Source of the DNA: Pseudomonas ovata
GTDB lineage: Bacteria > Pseudomonadota > Gammaproteobacteria > Pseudomonadales > Pseudomonadaceae
Assembly: GCF_003131185.1 (NCBI RefSeq)
Contig: NZ_QFFU01000007.1
Location: 1 to 64,000, forward strand
Direction: 5' to 3'
DNA length: 64,000 nucleotides
Part shown: one piece after another, positions 1-7,650 of the stretch
Layout: the number at the start of each line of letters is the position of its first letter
Position numbering within the stretch: the first letter of the stretch is position 1
Notes under the pieces: generated by a model
What the model saw: only the letters and a program-made list of their open reading frames with translations
The model's database searches: none
What the model was told of the DNA's origin: nothing
Position numbers and translations under genes: made by a program

Positions 1-468
1 CTTTACGGCATCGAGCGCGACTTGAAGGCCAGTAGCGATGCTGACCGTAAAAACGGCCGTCACGAACATAGCCTGCCGATACTGGCTCAGTTGAAAAGCT
101 GGATCGAAAAGACGCAGCCCCAGGTCACCGCTCAGAATGCTCTGGGCAAAGCCATCAGTTACCTCACAAGTAACTGGAGCAAGCTGGAGCGATACGTCGA
201 GGAAGGGTATTTGCCGATGGACAACAACGCGGCAGAACGCGCGATCCGCCCCTTCGTGATCGGAAGAAAGAACTGGCTGTTTAGCGACACGCCCAAAGGC
301 GCGACGGCCAGTGCTCAACTGTACAGCCTGGTTGAGACTGCCAAAGCCAACGGCCAGGAGCCCTATGCGTGGCTGCGCCAGGCACTTGAACGTTTGCCAA
401 CGGCGACATCGGTAGAGGATTACGAAGCCTTGCTGCCGTGGAACTGCGAGCCTCGACTTCACAGCTAA
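1..468 (+). CDS. tnpC: IS66 family transposase (TnpC), C-terminal part
   Basis: The frame is open from the first base, so the gene starts upstream of the window. The visible 155 residues carry the end of the IS66 DDE domain, including the stretch [22 protein letters not shown], where the glutamate of the DDE triad normally lies (AAERAIRP), then the family's short C-terminal segment ([16 protein letters not shown], ending [13 protein letters not shown]). This is the large catalytic subunit that cuts and joins IS ends. The small partner genes tnpA and tnpB would be upstream and are not visible. Nothing in the visible part is broken. Confidence 0.9.
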   Translation, partial: LYGIERDLKASSDADRKNGRHEHSLPILAQLKSWIEKTQPQVTAQNALGKAISYLTSNWSKLERYVEEGYLPMDNNAAERAIRPFVIGRKNWLFSDTPKGATASAQLYSLVETAKANGQEPYAWLRQALERLPTATSVEDYEALLPWNCEPRLHS

Positions 469-513
469 GCGCTTTATCCATCTTTAGCCAAATGGGGTTT
501 ATGGAGCGCTTAC
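1..513 (+). mobile_element. IS66-family insertion sequence, 3' part
   Basis: The window opens inside an IS66-type element. It contains the C-terminal part of the large DDE transposase (1-468) and a short non-coding tail that ends in GAGCGCTTAC at 504-513, the reverse complement of the GTAAGCGC start typical of IS66 terminal repeats. The sequence after 513 is a different open frame (a cut gene), which supports the end being at or very near 513. The left end lies outside the window, so the target duplication cannot be checked. Confidence 0.8.
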
Positions 514-940
514 GACCGGTCTCACCACGGCGGCCTATCACGGCTCTGTGAAGCTGGCCAACGGTGACGTGGTGTGCGTGCCTTACACGGCCGCCAACAT
601 CGCGATCTACCGCTGGAGGTCGAACACGCTGTACACCGTGCCAGCCCCGGTTGCCGGCGCCAAGTTCCGTGGCGGCGCCCTGGCGCCCGATGGTCGTGTG
701 GTGTTTGCGCCGAACACCTATGACAAGGTCGGCTGGTATGACCCGACCGCCAACGCCTATGGCGAAGGCGCGACCCTGGGGATGGGCACCGCGTCGAAGT
801 TCGCCGGAGCCGTCCAGAACGTGACGGGAGAGATCGTATTCACCCCGTACGCCAATGAGAACACCGGGATTTTCAAGGCCGTCACGGCCGGAGCGCTGCC
901 AGCAGTGGCAATGCAGAGTGTGCAGTGGAACAAGAGCTGA
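514..940 (+). pseudogene. 5'-truncated gene interrupted by the IS66 element
   Basis: An open frame enters directly from the IS end and codes for about 140 residues (TGLTTAAYHGSVKLANGDVV onward), ending at a TGA at 938-940. The protein has repeated short beta-strand-like segments (NGDVVCVPYTAANI, DGRVVFAPNTYDKVGWYDP, TGEIVFTPYANENTGIF), each reading [DN]G-x-[IV]-[VC]-F-[TAV]-P. This looks like a beta-propeller or a phage-type fibre or structural repeat. No start codon with a ribosome site is present after the IS, so I read it as the 3' remnant of a longer gene. The family is not recognised with certainty. A terminator follows closely. Confidence 0.6.
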
Positions 941-972
941 CAGAGCTGCATAACGACTACAGATTTCAGCTC

Positions 973-999
973 TCAAGCCCGCCATGTGCGGGCTTTTCT
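973..999 (+). terminator. Rho-independent terminator after the truncated gene
   Basis: AAGCCCGC-CATGT-GCGGGCTTTT forms a 7-bp GC-rich stem followed by a short T run, 35 bases after the stop codon of the interrupted gene. Confidence 0.75.
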
Positions 1000-1032
1000 A
1001 TCACTCATCGCTCTCACAACACCAAATCAAGC

Positions 1033-1641
1033 TCATTGAGCTGGGGCCTTATATTTTGCTAGACCGGCCCTGACCGTAGTTATTTCATCTTGAATTTTTA
1101 GAACACGATTTAAACATTGCATTCTATAATGCTTAATATCTTCATCCGTGAACAGATTTTTGCCATGCAAGTCAAACGTAGCGCGATTATTACCCATTGC
1201 AACAGTACACTTATCCATTTCTAAACACCAAAACCTTATATCCTCGTACATAGATGTAATTTCCAAACCAGTTACCTGAGCAATCATAAGTTTTTCAGAG
1301 GCAACAAGGCTTTTCTCTTGAAGGATTGCTAGGTTCTCCTGCGCACTTGCAGAGATACCCTGTTGTCTTGCACTTTCTTGTAGAGCATTTTTTGTCGCTG
1401 CAAGCTCTTCTTTTTGCGATAAATAAGTTTTAATCAAAAAGTAAAGAGCCATTAATGATGCCAAGGGGTTTAGCAAACCTCCAAAATAATCACCTAACGT
1501 CCCCCACTCAGATGGATCAAGAGAAAACTCATGATCATGAAACTGTATAACATAAGCCCCTATAACAACAATAATATAAATGAAAATTAACAACCAAGGC
1601 CACTTATATCTTTCTGAAAAATTCTCAGCCATTTCACTCAC
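1033..1641 (-). CDS. Two-TM membrane protein with a coiled coil, unknown function
   Basis: The 202-residue protein has a cytosolic N-terminus rich in charged residues, one clear membrane span at about residues 15-33 (WPWLLIFIYIIVVIGAYV), a short outside loop, a second span near 53-70 (LLNPLASLMALYFLIKTYL) and then a predicted coiled coil (about 70-120: QKEELAATKNALQESARQQ). The rest is charged and soluble. The DNA is much more AT-rich than the core genes to the right, which points to transfer. It follows the HNH gene on the same strand with a 129-base gap that contains a hairpin. I do not recognise a named family. Similar proteins are common as cargo in prophages and integrative elements, but no function can be read from the sequence. 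Confidence 0.75.
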   Translation of the reverse strand: MSEMAENFSERYKWPWLLIFIYIIVVIGAYVIQFHDHEFSLDPSEWGTLGDYFGGLLNPLASLMALYFLIKTYLSQKEELAATKNALQESARQQGISASAQENLAILQEKSLVASEKLMIAQVTGLEITSMYEDIRFWCLEMDKCTVAMGNNRATFDLHGKNLFTDEDIKHYRMQCLNRVLKIQDEITTVRAGLAKYKAPAQ

Positions 1642-1668
1642 TTTGTATTTTTTAATAGTTCATAAACA

Positions 1669-1694
1669 GCCGATGCCAGATACCTGGTATCGGC
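1669..1694 (-). terminator. Hairpin between the HNH gene and the membrane-protein gene
   Basis: GCCGATGCCAG-ATAC-CTGGTATCGGC forms an 11-bp stem with one mismatch. No convincing T run follows on either strand, so it may attenuate transcription rather than stop it. It lies between the two minus-strand island genes. Confidence 0.4.
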
Positions 1695-1770
1695 TTTCAC
1701 TCAGGACAGGAAGAAAACCCTAGACTCCAGCACCAATAAACCAACCACTGCCAACCGCAAAAGCAAAAGA

Positions 1771-3021
1771 CTACCCCATATATCCGTGTTCAACCATGAC
1801 TTTCATCAGACCAGAGTTATAATTTAGAACATACTCCCTTAATGAAAACCTAGAAATGAAATTCTCCTTGTAATTTATTAAATAAATTGTTCCATCATAG
1901 TCCTCTGGAGTTACTTTTCCTGCTAAAGACACAGAGTTGACACCCAAACCGTAAAATCTAAAGAAAACATGAGCATATGGTTTTTTTCTCCCAACCTTCC
2001 CAGTAACCACAAAAACTATATGATTATCAGGGGGAGCAAAAGACATAATTTCAGATATCATTTTATCTGGAATAAAACTAAGCGGAATACTTGGCTCTCC
2101 AGTAAGGATAGCTGACTTTATTCTATTAAAATTTTTATGGCGAGCGTATCTCTCCCCCATTTGATGAATTACAAAATTCATCCCAATTTTAGCTATGGCG
2201 CGATCACACTCTGCATTCCACATGGAGCGAGAATGTATCTTCCCTCCTACTACTTCTTCCTCAGATGCCTTCTCTATTTCTATCAAGCGTTTTGGAATAT
2301 CAGACATTAGCAATGCCAAGATGCTACCAATCTCGTCAGAATCCTTTTTAATTAGGACTATATTGCCACGAGAGCGCTGATAAAACCGGTTATGGTATGG
2401 AATATTCTCACATACCAAATCCGGCACAATTTCAAGCCACAGCCCCTTTTCTTTAGGGGGTTGGAGGTGATTTGTAACATCCAAAAGCTCAGCACGACCG
2501 CCATCTAGCCTATAAGAACTAACAACAAATTTTGGTTTGATGCCACTCTTATCTTTCTCAACAGTAAAAAACTCCCCCTTCTGAACCAGAGAGTTTGCAA
2601 CCTTCAGAAAGCTAACGAATTCACGCGAGTTAGCCGCAGAGTATACAATAACATCTCCACCAACAAAAATTGCTTGCGGAAGTACTTTAAACGCCCCTTC
2701 GGAAGCAAAAACCGCCTCTAACAAAACCCCGTTAACACTATCTATAAGAACAGTATTATCGGCATGATATTTAACCGGCGCTTTATCTCTTCCAAATCTT
2801 TGGCTTTGCCAACGAGCCAAACCTATCAAGGACTCTCTCATAAGCACCAGCTCAAGCTTAGAGAATGTTACGGAATTACAGAATTTGCATACGACATCTT
2901 GCAAAACATATCTATCATCATCTCCCCCCAAGCCAACGGACATGACATGCTCATCACTGAAAGGCCGCTGTTTTTTACAGTACAAGCAACTTTTCCCTTC
3001 CAAATTATTTATTTCCATATC
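1771..3021 (-). CDS. HNH_5-type endonuclease-like protein, island cargo
   Basis: The 416-residue reading starts at ATG 3021; the frame stays open to 3240, but that extension is poor coding sequence. The N-terminus has a zinc-binding HNH arrangement: C11-x2-C14, then D-E23-H24-V, LGG at 30-32, and C44-x2-C47-N48, as in HNH_5 nucleases (C-x2-C ... EHV ... LGG ... C-x2-C-N). The remaining 350 residues resemble no domain I can name. The gene is AT-rich, lies about 1 kb from the element's attachment site and precedes the two-TM gene on the same strand. DNA cleavage is inferred from the HNH residues only. A role in phage defence is possible from position and type, but is not shown by the sequence. 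No strong ribosome site is visible before 3021. Confidence 0.7.
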   Translation of the reverse strand, partial: DMEINNLEGKSCLYCKKQRPFSDEHVMSVGLGGDDDRYVLQDVVCKFCNSVTFSKLELVLMRESLIGLARWQSQRFGRDKAPVKYHADNTVLIDSVNGVLLEAVFASEGAFKVLPQAIFVGGDVIVYSAANSREFVSFLKVANSLVQKGEFFTVEKDKSGIKPKFVVSSYRLDGGRAELLDVTNHLQPPKEKGLWLEIVPDLVCENIPYHNRFYQRSRGNIVLIKKDSDEIGSILALLMSDIPKRLIEIEKASEEEVVGGKIHSRSMWNAECDRAIAKIGMNFVIHQMGERYARHKNFNRIKSAILTGEPSIPLSFIPDKMISEIMSFAPPDNHIVFVVTGKVGRKKPYAHVFFRFYGLGVNSVSLAGKVTPEDYDGTIYLINYKENFISRFSLREYVLNYNSGLMKVMVEHGYMG

Positions 3022-3986
3022 AAGCAACTTTTTCAGTTTTTTTAAATTTACCTCTCGAAAAAAAAAACTGCAATAAAAACACTTATCCCCCTCCCGCCGA
3101 CGGGCTTTGTGTCCCTTTTTTGTGCAAACCCGAGGTGTGGTGCAACCGATGCTCCAGCCCACGCCGGCCGTGGGGTTGCGCAGAGAAGCGGCTATTGCAC
3201 AGCGTGCAAGGTTTTGCAGAAAAATGTCATCGCGTTGCACAGCGCGCTACAGGCCGGCGCCGGTGGGTCAATTCCTGGAAGGCCCGGCCCGCGTGGGTGA
3301 AAAATTGGAAAACCGGCGAAAGGTGCAGTTTTCAAAATCGGCACGACTCTAAAAGAGAGCGCCAAACCGTATGCGGGGATAGTGACAATAAAGCCTGAGA
3401 GTCAAGCCACACAAGGGCTGCAGCGGTTTTCATGCTTTGCACAAAATCACCTGGACCAACACCGCTGACGATGCGAAGGAGAGCCCAGGAATACTGTCTG
3501 AAAAAACACAAGTTCAGGAGACCCTGCGAAACATGGTCAGGAAAGTCAGGACGGGTAGTCAGTAGCACTCAAGCCCTTACAGGCCGTGGCTTTCAGGGCT
3601 GACCTGGAATAGGTCGGGAAAAGTATTTATCTAGGTCATTAAAAATAAAATACTTATAAATCAATGACTTAAAAAAATACCGACAGACCTTTCCCGACTG
3701 ACCCAAAAATACCTGAGCCGACTAAAAAAATACCTTTCAGGATTCTCTGAAACCCTTGGTTTTATTGGGTTGTAGAGATATAGAAAAAAACCTGACCTTT
3801 ATTACCTACCTCAGACCCTCAACCTGAATTTTCAATTTCACCCCCTATTTGGCCTGTTTCTCGTCTGGCTCTCTCACGGCGCGCTATCACTCACGGGGAC
3901 GGCCATGGGGATCAGACTCATGCTCACAATCTGCCTACAGGCCACGTAAAACGGGGGGTTGGGCTTGCTGAAATAGAGTGCAGGCA
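3022..3986. other. Non-coding end of the integrated element
   Basis: About 960 bases without a convincing gene. A short plus-strand frame (3109-3300) has a C-x3-RCG ... YC-x2-C pattern reminiscent of a small phage zinc finger, but it has a weak GTG start and no ribosome site, so I do not call it. The part from 3600 to 3840 is very AT-rich and holds the repeats listed separately. No integrase gene is present here; it would have to be near the other end of the element. Confidence 0.6.
3671..3734 (+). repeat. Direct repeats AAAAATACC, candidate integrase arm sites
   Basis: AAAAATACC occurs three times (ending at 3681, 3713 and 3734), twice extended to AAAAAAATACC. A related inverted pair flanks the first copy: AGGTCGGGAAA near 3611 and TTTCCCGACT near 3690. 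Short direct repeats in AT-rich DNA about 250 bases inside an attachment site are typical of tyrosine-integrase arm-type sites. The assignment is inferred. Confidence 0.45.
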
Positions 3987-4011
3987 GGTTCGAATCCCTC
4001 TTTCACCGCCA
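3987..4011 (+). other. Attachment site: 3' end of a tRNA-Ser gene (att)
   Basis: GGTTCGAATCCCTCTTTCACCGCCA-like sequence is the T-loop, 3' T-stem, acceptor strand and CCA of a serine tRNA (Pseudomonas tRNA-Ser genes end TTCACCGCCA). The bases before it (GTGCA) do not complete the T stem, and no tRNA body lies upstream, so this is not an intact tRNA gene. It is the copy of the tRNA end left at the far side of an element integrated into tRNA-Ser. The intact gene should be at the other end, left of the window. Confidence 0.8.
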
Positions 4012-4028
4012 TATTAGGCAAACAAGAA

Positions 4029-4063
4029 AGCCCTGATTTCGATAAGATTTCAGGGCTTTTTTG
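4029..4063 (+). terminator. tRNA-type terminator just beyond the att site
   Basis: AAGCCCTGA ... TCAGGGCTTTTTTG forms a stem of nine pairs followed by a T run. It begins 18 bases after the tRNA CCA, as expected for the original terminator of the tRNA-Ser gene, and supports the att reading. Confidence 0.85.
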
Positions 4064-4225
4064 TTTCTGGCGTTTGAGCCCGGGCTTCGTTCAAGGCCGA
4101 AATAGCGCCTTTGCACCGCGGCCTACCCGCCTGCACCGCCCCCATCCCTAGGCTCTGCCAATACCTGATGAGCAGGCCGCCAGCCATCCCGTCCTCCAGC
4201 CCCCCAAAAATCCGGAACACAGCCC

Positions 4226-4573
4226 ATGAATGACAAGAAATTCGTAGACGCCCTGTTCTGCGAGTTGTTCGAAGAAAACTTCCTGCACTACAAGACGTCA
4301 CTCACCCAACCTGCCGACAACCAGCAGGATGCCTATGGCAAGGCACGAAATGCGCTGGCGTCATTGAACGACTCGCAAAGAATGGAGGTCATTGATTTTC
4401 TCAAGATCGTGATGGCAGACAGTGCGTCCGTGATCCTGGGAACACTGGATGGCGTTCATTTCCCCAATGATCTGGAAGGTGAGTTCACGCTGAGCATGAA
4501 TGGCGAGGCAATCGAGGGCGACTTGCAGGACCTGTTCATCGAAAAGGCCCAGGAAGACAACGTCTACGGCTGA
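4226..4573 (+). CDS. Conserved hypothetical protein, 115 residues
   Basis: An acidic soluble protein with no signal peptide or membrane span, predicted mostly helical. The segment LNDSQRMEVIDFLKIVMADSA and the acidic end (EAIEGDLQDLFIEKAQEDN) are its clearest blocks. It is the first gene after the att site and so belongs to the host side. The start at 4226 (ATGAATGAC) follows a weak purine stretch. I recognise no family. Confidence 0.7.
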   Translation: MNDKKFVDALFCELFEENFLHYKTSLTQPADNQQDAYGKARNALASLNDSQRMEVIDFLKIVMADSASVILGTLDGVHFPNDLEGEFTLSMNGEAIEGDLQDLFIEKAQEDNVYG

Positions 4574-4662
4574 TTCGCCTCGCTTACGGTGGCGGATACA
4601 AACAATCCCTTGCTGCGCGAACGCTGCAAACAGCATCATCGCTCGGCTTTTTCTTCGTCCTG

Positions 4663-5973
4663 ATGGGTGTACCGATGTCCCACAGCCCCGCCCCCTTCCC
4701 CTCGAACGAGGATGAAAGAGCCCTTTCGCTGGAACATTTGAGGGTCTTGGACTCGGCACCCGAGGCAGAATTCGACGATATCGTGATGCTCGCCAGCGCG
4801 CTGTGCGACACCCCTATCGCGCTGGTCTCGCTGGTGGACCGGGAGCGCCAGTGGTTCAAGGCGTGCGTTGGGCTGGACGCCAGGGAAACGCACCGTGACC
4901 TGGCGTTTTGCGCGCATGCCATTCTGGCGCCGACCGATGTCCTGATGGTCGAAGACGCACGGCTGGATGCACGCTTCCAGGAAAGCGCGCTGGTGCTCGG
5001 CCCGCCTTATATTCGTTTTTATGCCGGCGCTCCGATTATCGACGACCGGGGCCATGCGCTGGGCACGGTCTGTGTCATCGATACCAGGCCCAGAACGCTG
5101 ACGGACGCGCAGCAGAGCGCATTGCAGGCACTGGCTCGGCAGACCGCCTCGCTGTTGCAACTGCGCTTGCTTCGGGATCAACGAGAGCATCGGGCAGAGC
5201 GGCTGGAAAAGGAACTCGCCCAGGCCAAGGCTCTTAACCAATTGACCGAACAATCCCTCAATCATGCCAAACGCGTGTCGTCGCTGGGGATGGTGACGGC
5301 CAGCATTGCGCATGACTTCAACAATATCCTGCAGGCGCTGAGCGCCAGTTTGCAGATGATCCGTTTGCGGGCGAGGCGGCCGGAAGATGTCGAGCGCTTC
5401 AGCGACACCGGATTGCAAGCGGTCGACCAGGGCCGTCAGCTTGTGGGCCATCTGCTGGCCAGTGTCCGCCAGGACAGTCCTAATCTGGTCTGTATCGACG
5501 TCAGTGCCCGTATCGATGCGATGCGTGGTGTGTTGTCGAGGGCAGCCACAGACAGGGTCAAGCTGACGTTCGATTTGCTGGCCCCCAACACGGTGGTGCT
5601 CTGCGAAGAGGCGCAACTGAATGCCGCGATGCTGAACCTGCTGAGCAATGCACGCGATGCCATGGGCGCTGCGGGCCGTGTCCGTATCGCCACCCGCCTG
5701 GCGTTTGTCGAGGATGACGTTTCGCTGTCCGCAGGCGATTATCTGGCGCTCAGCGTTACCGACGACGGACCCGGCATGCCTGCTGATCTTGCCCATAAAA
5801 TCTTCGAGCCTTTTTTCACCACCAAGGAACGAGGAAAAGGCACAGGTCTTGGCTTGTCCCAGGTGCGCGAGTTTGCCGAAACCGCAGGCGGTGCCGTCAG
5901 GCTGCGAACCGCACCTGGCGCAGGTACGACGGTCACCTTGTACCTCAAGGCGCTGGGGCACATCAAAGAATAG
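4663..5973 (+). CDS. GAF-domain sensor histidine kinase, orphan
   Basis: The 436-residue protein has no signal peptide or membrane span, so it is a cytosolic sensor. A GAF domain covers about residues 25-170 (FYAGAPIIDDRGHALGTVCV is typical), a coiled linker 170-205, then a HisKA region with phospho-acceptor H217 in ASIAHDFNNILQ. The HATPase part has an N box (LLSNARDAM), a G1 box (DDGPGMP) and an F/G2 region (FEPFFTTKERGKGTGLGLS). The acceptor box of this type (HDFNN) is common in kinases working with separate or hybrid regulators. No response regulator is adjacent. A second start at 4675 (MSHSP) is equally possible. The GAF ligand cannot be read from sequence. Confidence 0.88.
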   Translation: MGVPMSHSPAPFPSNEDERALSLEHLRVLDSAPEAEFDDIVMLASALCDTPIALVSLVDRERQWFKACVGLDARETHRDLAFCAHAILAPTDVLMVEDARLDARFQESALVLGPPYIRFYAGAPIIDDRGHALGTVCVIDTRPRTLTDAQQSALQALARQTASLLQLRLLRDQREHRAERLEKELAQAKALNQLTEQSLNHAKRVSSLGMVTASIAHDFNNILQALSASLQMIRLRARRPEDVERFSDTGLQAVDQGRQLVGHLLASVRQDSPNLVCIDVSARIDAMRGVLSRAATDRVKLTFDLLAPNTVVLCEEAQLNAAMLNLLSNARDAMGAAGRVRIATRLAFVEDDVSLSAGDYLALSVTDDGPGMPADLAHKIFEPFFTTKERGKGTGLGLSQVREFAETAGGAVRLRTAPGAGTTVTLYLKALGHIKE

Positions 5974-6152
5974 CCACGGCAGTGCCTGTCATTTCACGGT
6001 CTGGATCGATCCCGCATTCACTGAATAACGCCAATGAAGGCTATGTATTACCTTCATTCGGCTCCCGACAGGTTTTATTTCTGAACATTATTGGTCTGAA
6101 AACGGTCCATGCTCTGTAAGGCGAACGATCGCCGCAGGAACGGTACTGGCCA

Positions 6153-6368
6153 ATGAGCAGCTCAGAACGATTATTGAAGTGGCATTCGCTTTGGCAGATC
6201 GACCGCGGCATCGTGATATGCAGGTCCTGTCGGGCCCATCAGCTTGAAGCCGAGAAGACATCCTCTTTCATCCATATGAAGGGATGCCGGTGCGTAGAAC
6301 CTTACACCTTGCCCTGGGGTGATCTGGACCGGATCGCGGCGGGATACAGTCCGGCATCAAGGACCTGA
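6153..6368 (+). CDS. Small cysteine-containing protein, 71 residues
   Basis: The protein carries WQIDRGIVICRSCRAHQ and, further on, KGCRC, giving C-x2-C and C-x-C pairs that could bind one zinc. AGGAACGG lies about ten bases before the ATG. There is no membrane span or signal. The coding bias and the conserved-looking core suggest a real gene, but I do not recognise a named family. It stands alone between the kinase and the cytochrome gene. Confidence 0.55.
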   Translation: MSSSERLLKWHSLWQIDRGIVICRSCRAHQLEAEKTSSFIHMKGCRCVEPYTLPWGDLDRIAAGYSPASRT

Positions 6369-6476
6369 AACCAGACGCTTTTCAATGACCTTCAGGGCCT
6401 GCACCGGCGCAGGCCATTCTCCTGTTCGTATGCCTGGGTTAGCATGCCTACCCGCCCCAACGTCCGATAAGTACCG

Positions 6477-6845
6477 ATGAAGAACACCCTCTTGCTTGTG
6501 CTGACCCTGCTGTTGACCGGCATCGCCCATGGCGCGGGTGATGTTGAATCAGGACAGGCGGTGTACAAGCGACTGTGCTCGGGCTGCCACAAGATAGGCC
6601 CGGCCGCACGCGCAGCCTTCGGCCCTCAGCTCAATGGCGTCATAGACCGCAAGGCGGGGCAGACCGATGACTACAAGTACACCGATGCTTTGCACGCTTC
6701 AGGCATTGTCTGGAGCCGTGAAAACATCGCGCGCTTCGTCAAGGATCCGGATGGCGTCATTCCGGGCACCCGTATGAAGCTGTGGTGGATTGGCAATGAT
6801 CAGCGCATGGAAGACCTGCTCGAGTATTTGCAGGCCAACCCGTAA
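6477..6845 (+). CDS. Periplasmic class I cytochrome c (cytochrome c2-like)
   Basis: The protein has 122 residues. A signal peptide (residues 1-19, MKNTLLLVLTLLLTGIAHGA) exports it to the periplasm. The heme is attached at C34-x2-C37-H38 (CSGCH), and M100 in PGTRM is the likely sixth ligand. Internal blocks FGPQLNGVIDRKAG and YKYTDAL are typical of the small c2/c550 group that carries single electrons between membrane complexes or to dehydrogenases. No oxidase or dehydrogenase gene is adjacent, so its partner is unknown. Length and motifs are normal. Confidence 0.9.
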   Translation: MKNTLLLVLTLLLTGIAHGAGDVESGQAVYKRLCSGCHKIGPAARAAFGPQLNGVIDRKAGQTDDYKYTDALHASGIVWSRENIARFVKDPDGVIPGTRMKLWWIGNDQRMEDLLEYLQANP

Positions 6846-6848
6846 GGC

Positions 6849-7013
6849 TTATTTCTCTGGCTGGTCATAGGGCGGGTAATCGCCCTTCGGTGACTCTTTC
6901 TCAGGGGTTTTGGCAGGTTCTGTCGGATCAACTTGCGGGTCCTCGAGATCCGGCGATTCAGGATCAAAGCCCACGTCACCCTTTTTCTGGTCTTGGGGTC
7001 TTGTAGCAGTCAT
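6849..7013 (-). CDS. Small proline- and acid-rich protein, 54 residues
   Basis: The sequence is built of Asp, Glu, Pro and Lys (DPESPDLEDPQVDPTEP), without any hydrophobic core, so it is probably disordered. ATG at 7013 is preceded by a strong ribosome site (GGAGGT, seven bases before), which decides this start over a longer open frame. Its stop is three bases from the cytochrome stop, in convergent orientation. Short proteins of this composition are found in other pseudomonads; no function is known to me. Confidence 0.7.
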   Translation of the reverse strand: MTATRPQDQKKGDVGFDPESPDLEDPQVDPTEPAKTPEKESPKGDYPPYDQPEK

Positions 7014-7229
7014 ATGCACCTCCGTGACAGGAATAAAACCTCTGTGCCAAATGGGAACCGCTCCAGAGACGAAGGTGCACCATGGACAGACGAACGGTGC
7101 CGGCGCCATGGCATAGCCATCCTCTGCTCAACAGTCTTGCCAGACGGCGTCCGTCGTTGATAATGGCGCCTTTTCAATGCCCGCCGCGATTCGCGCCTGC
7201 GCATCCGGCCGCCTGTGAGGAGCCCCGTA

Positions 7230-7523
7230 ATGAACCTGGATCAATGGCATCAAGCCGCCCTGAGCAAATACCTGGCGAACCATCCCACGCTCAAGGATGA
7301 GATCAGCCAGCTCAGTGCCAAGGAACAGCAACAGCAAGTGCAATGGGCATTTGAAGACAGCGCTGAAGAACAGGGCATCGAGCCCTGGGAGCTGGCGCTT
7401 GAACTGATCGCAGAGTCTCCCGAGCAGCTCAAGAGCATGCGCCTGGAAGCGCACCGCCAGGTGGCCGAAGCCTTGGGCATGGAGTGGGAAGAGTATTGCG
7501 GCTTCAACGATATCGAACCTTAA
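7230..7523 (+). CDS. Conserved hypothetical protein, 97 residues (DUF6388-like?)
   Basis: A helical, acidic soluble protein. The start at ATG 7230 is chosen because TGAGGAG lies eight bases before it; an in-frame GTG at 7215 would overlap that site. Blocks such as EISQLSAKEQQQQ and ALGMEWEEYCGFNDIEP are distinctive. It resembles the small Pseudomonas family annotated DUF6388, but this is from memory and uncertain. It stands upstream of the crotonase gene in the same direction with a 127-base gap. Confidence 0.75.
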   Translation: MNLDQWHQAALSKYLANHPTLKDEISQLSAKEQQQQVQWAFEDSAEEQGIEPWELALELIAESPEQLKSMRLEAHRQVAEALGMEWEEYCGFNDIEP

Positions 7524-7650
7524 GAGCGCCCTTGAGAACACCTTGCAGACATGGCTCGCCAGGCGGGTCATGACCGGTGAGTCAGTTCTTTACCTGCCTG
7601 CGCCGGATGGTTAACGTCTGCGCTCGCTCACGATCACAAGGAATTGCGCC

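Noticed and set aside
3109..3300. Small zinc-finger-like open frame in the island end
   Set aside because: Weak GTG start, no ribosome site, and coding character is not convincing; mentioned only in the gap description.
3961..4013. A complete tRNA gene
   Set aside because: Only the T-loop to CCA part is present; the D and anticodon arms are missing and the 5' T-stem does not pair.
4636..5961. 441-codon minus-strand open frame opposite the histidine kinase
   Set aside because: Shadow of a gene with all kinase boxes present.
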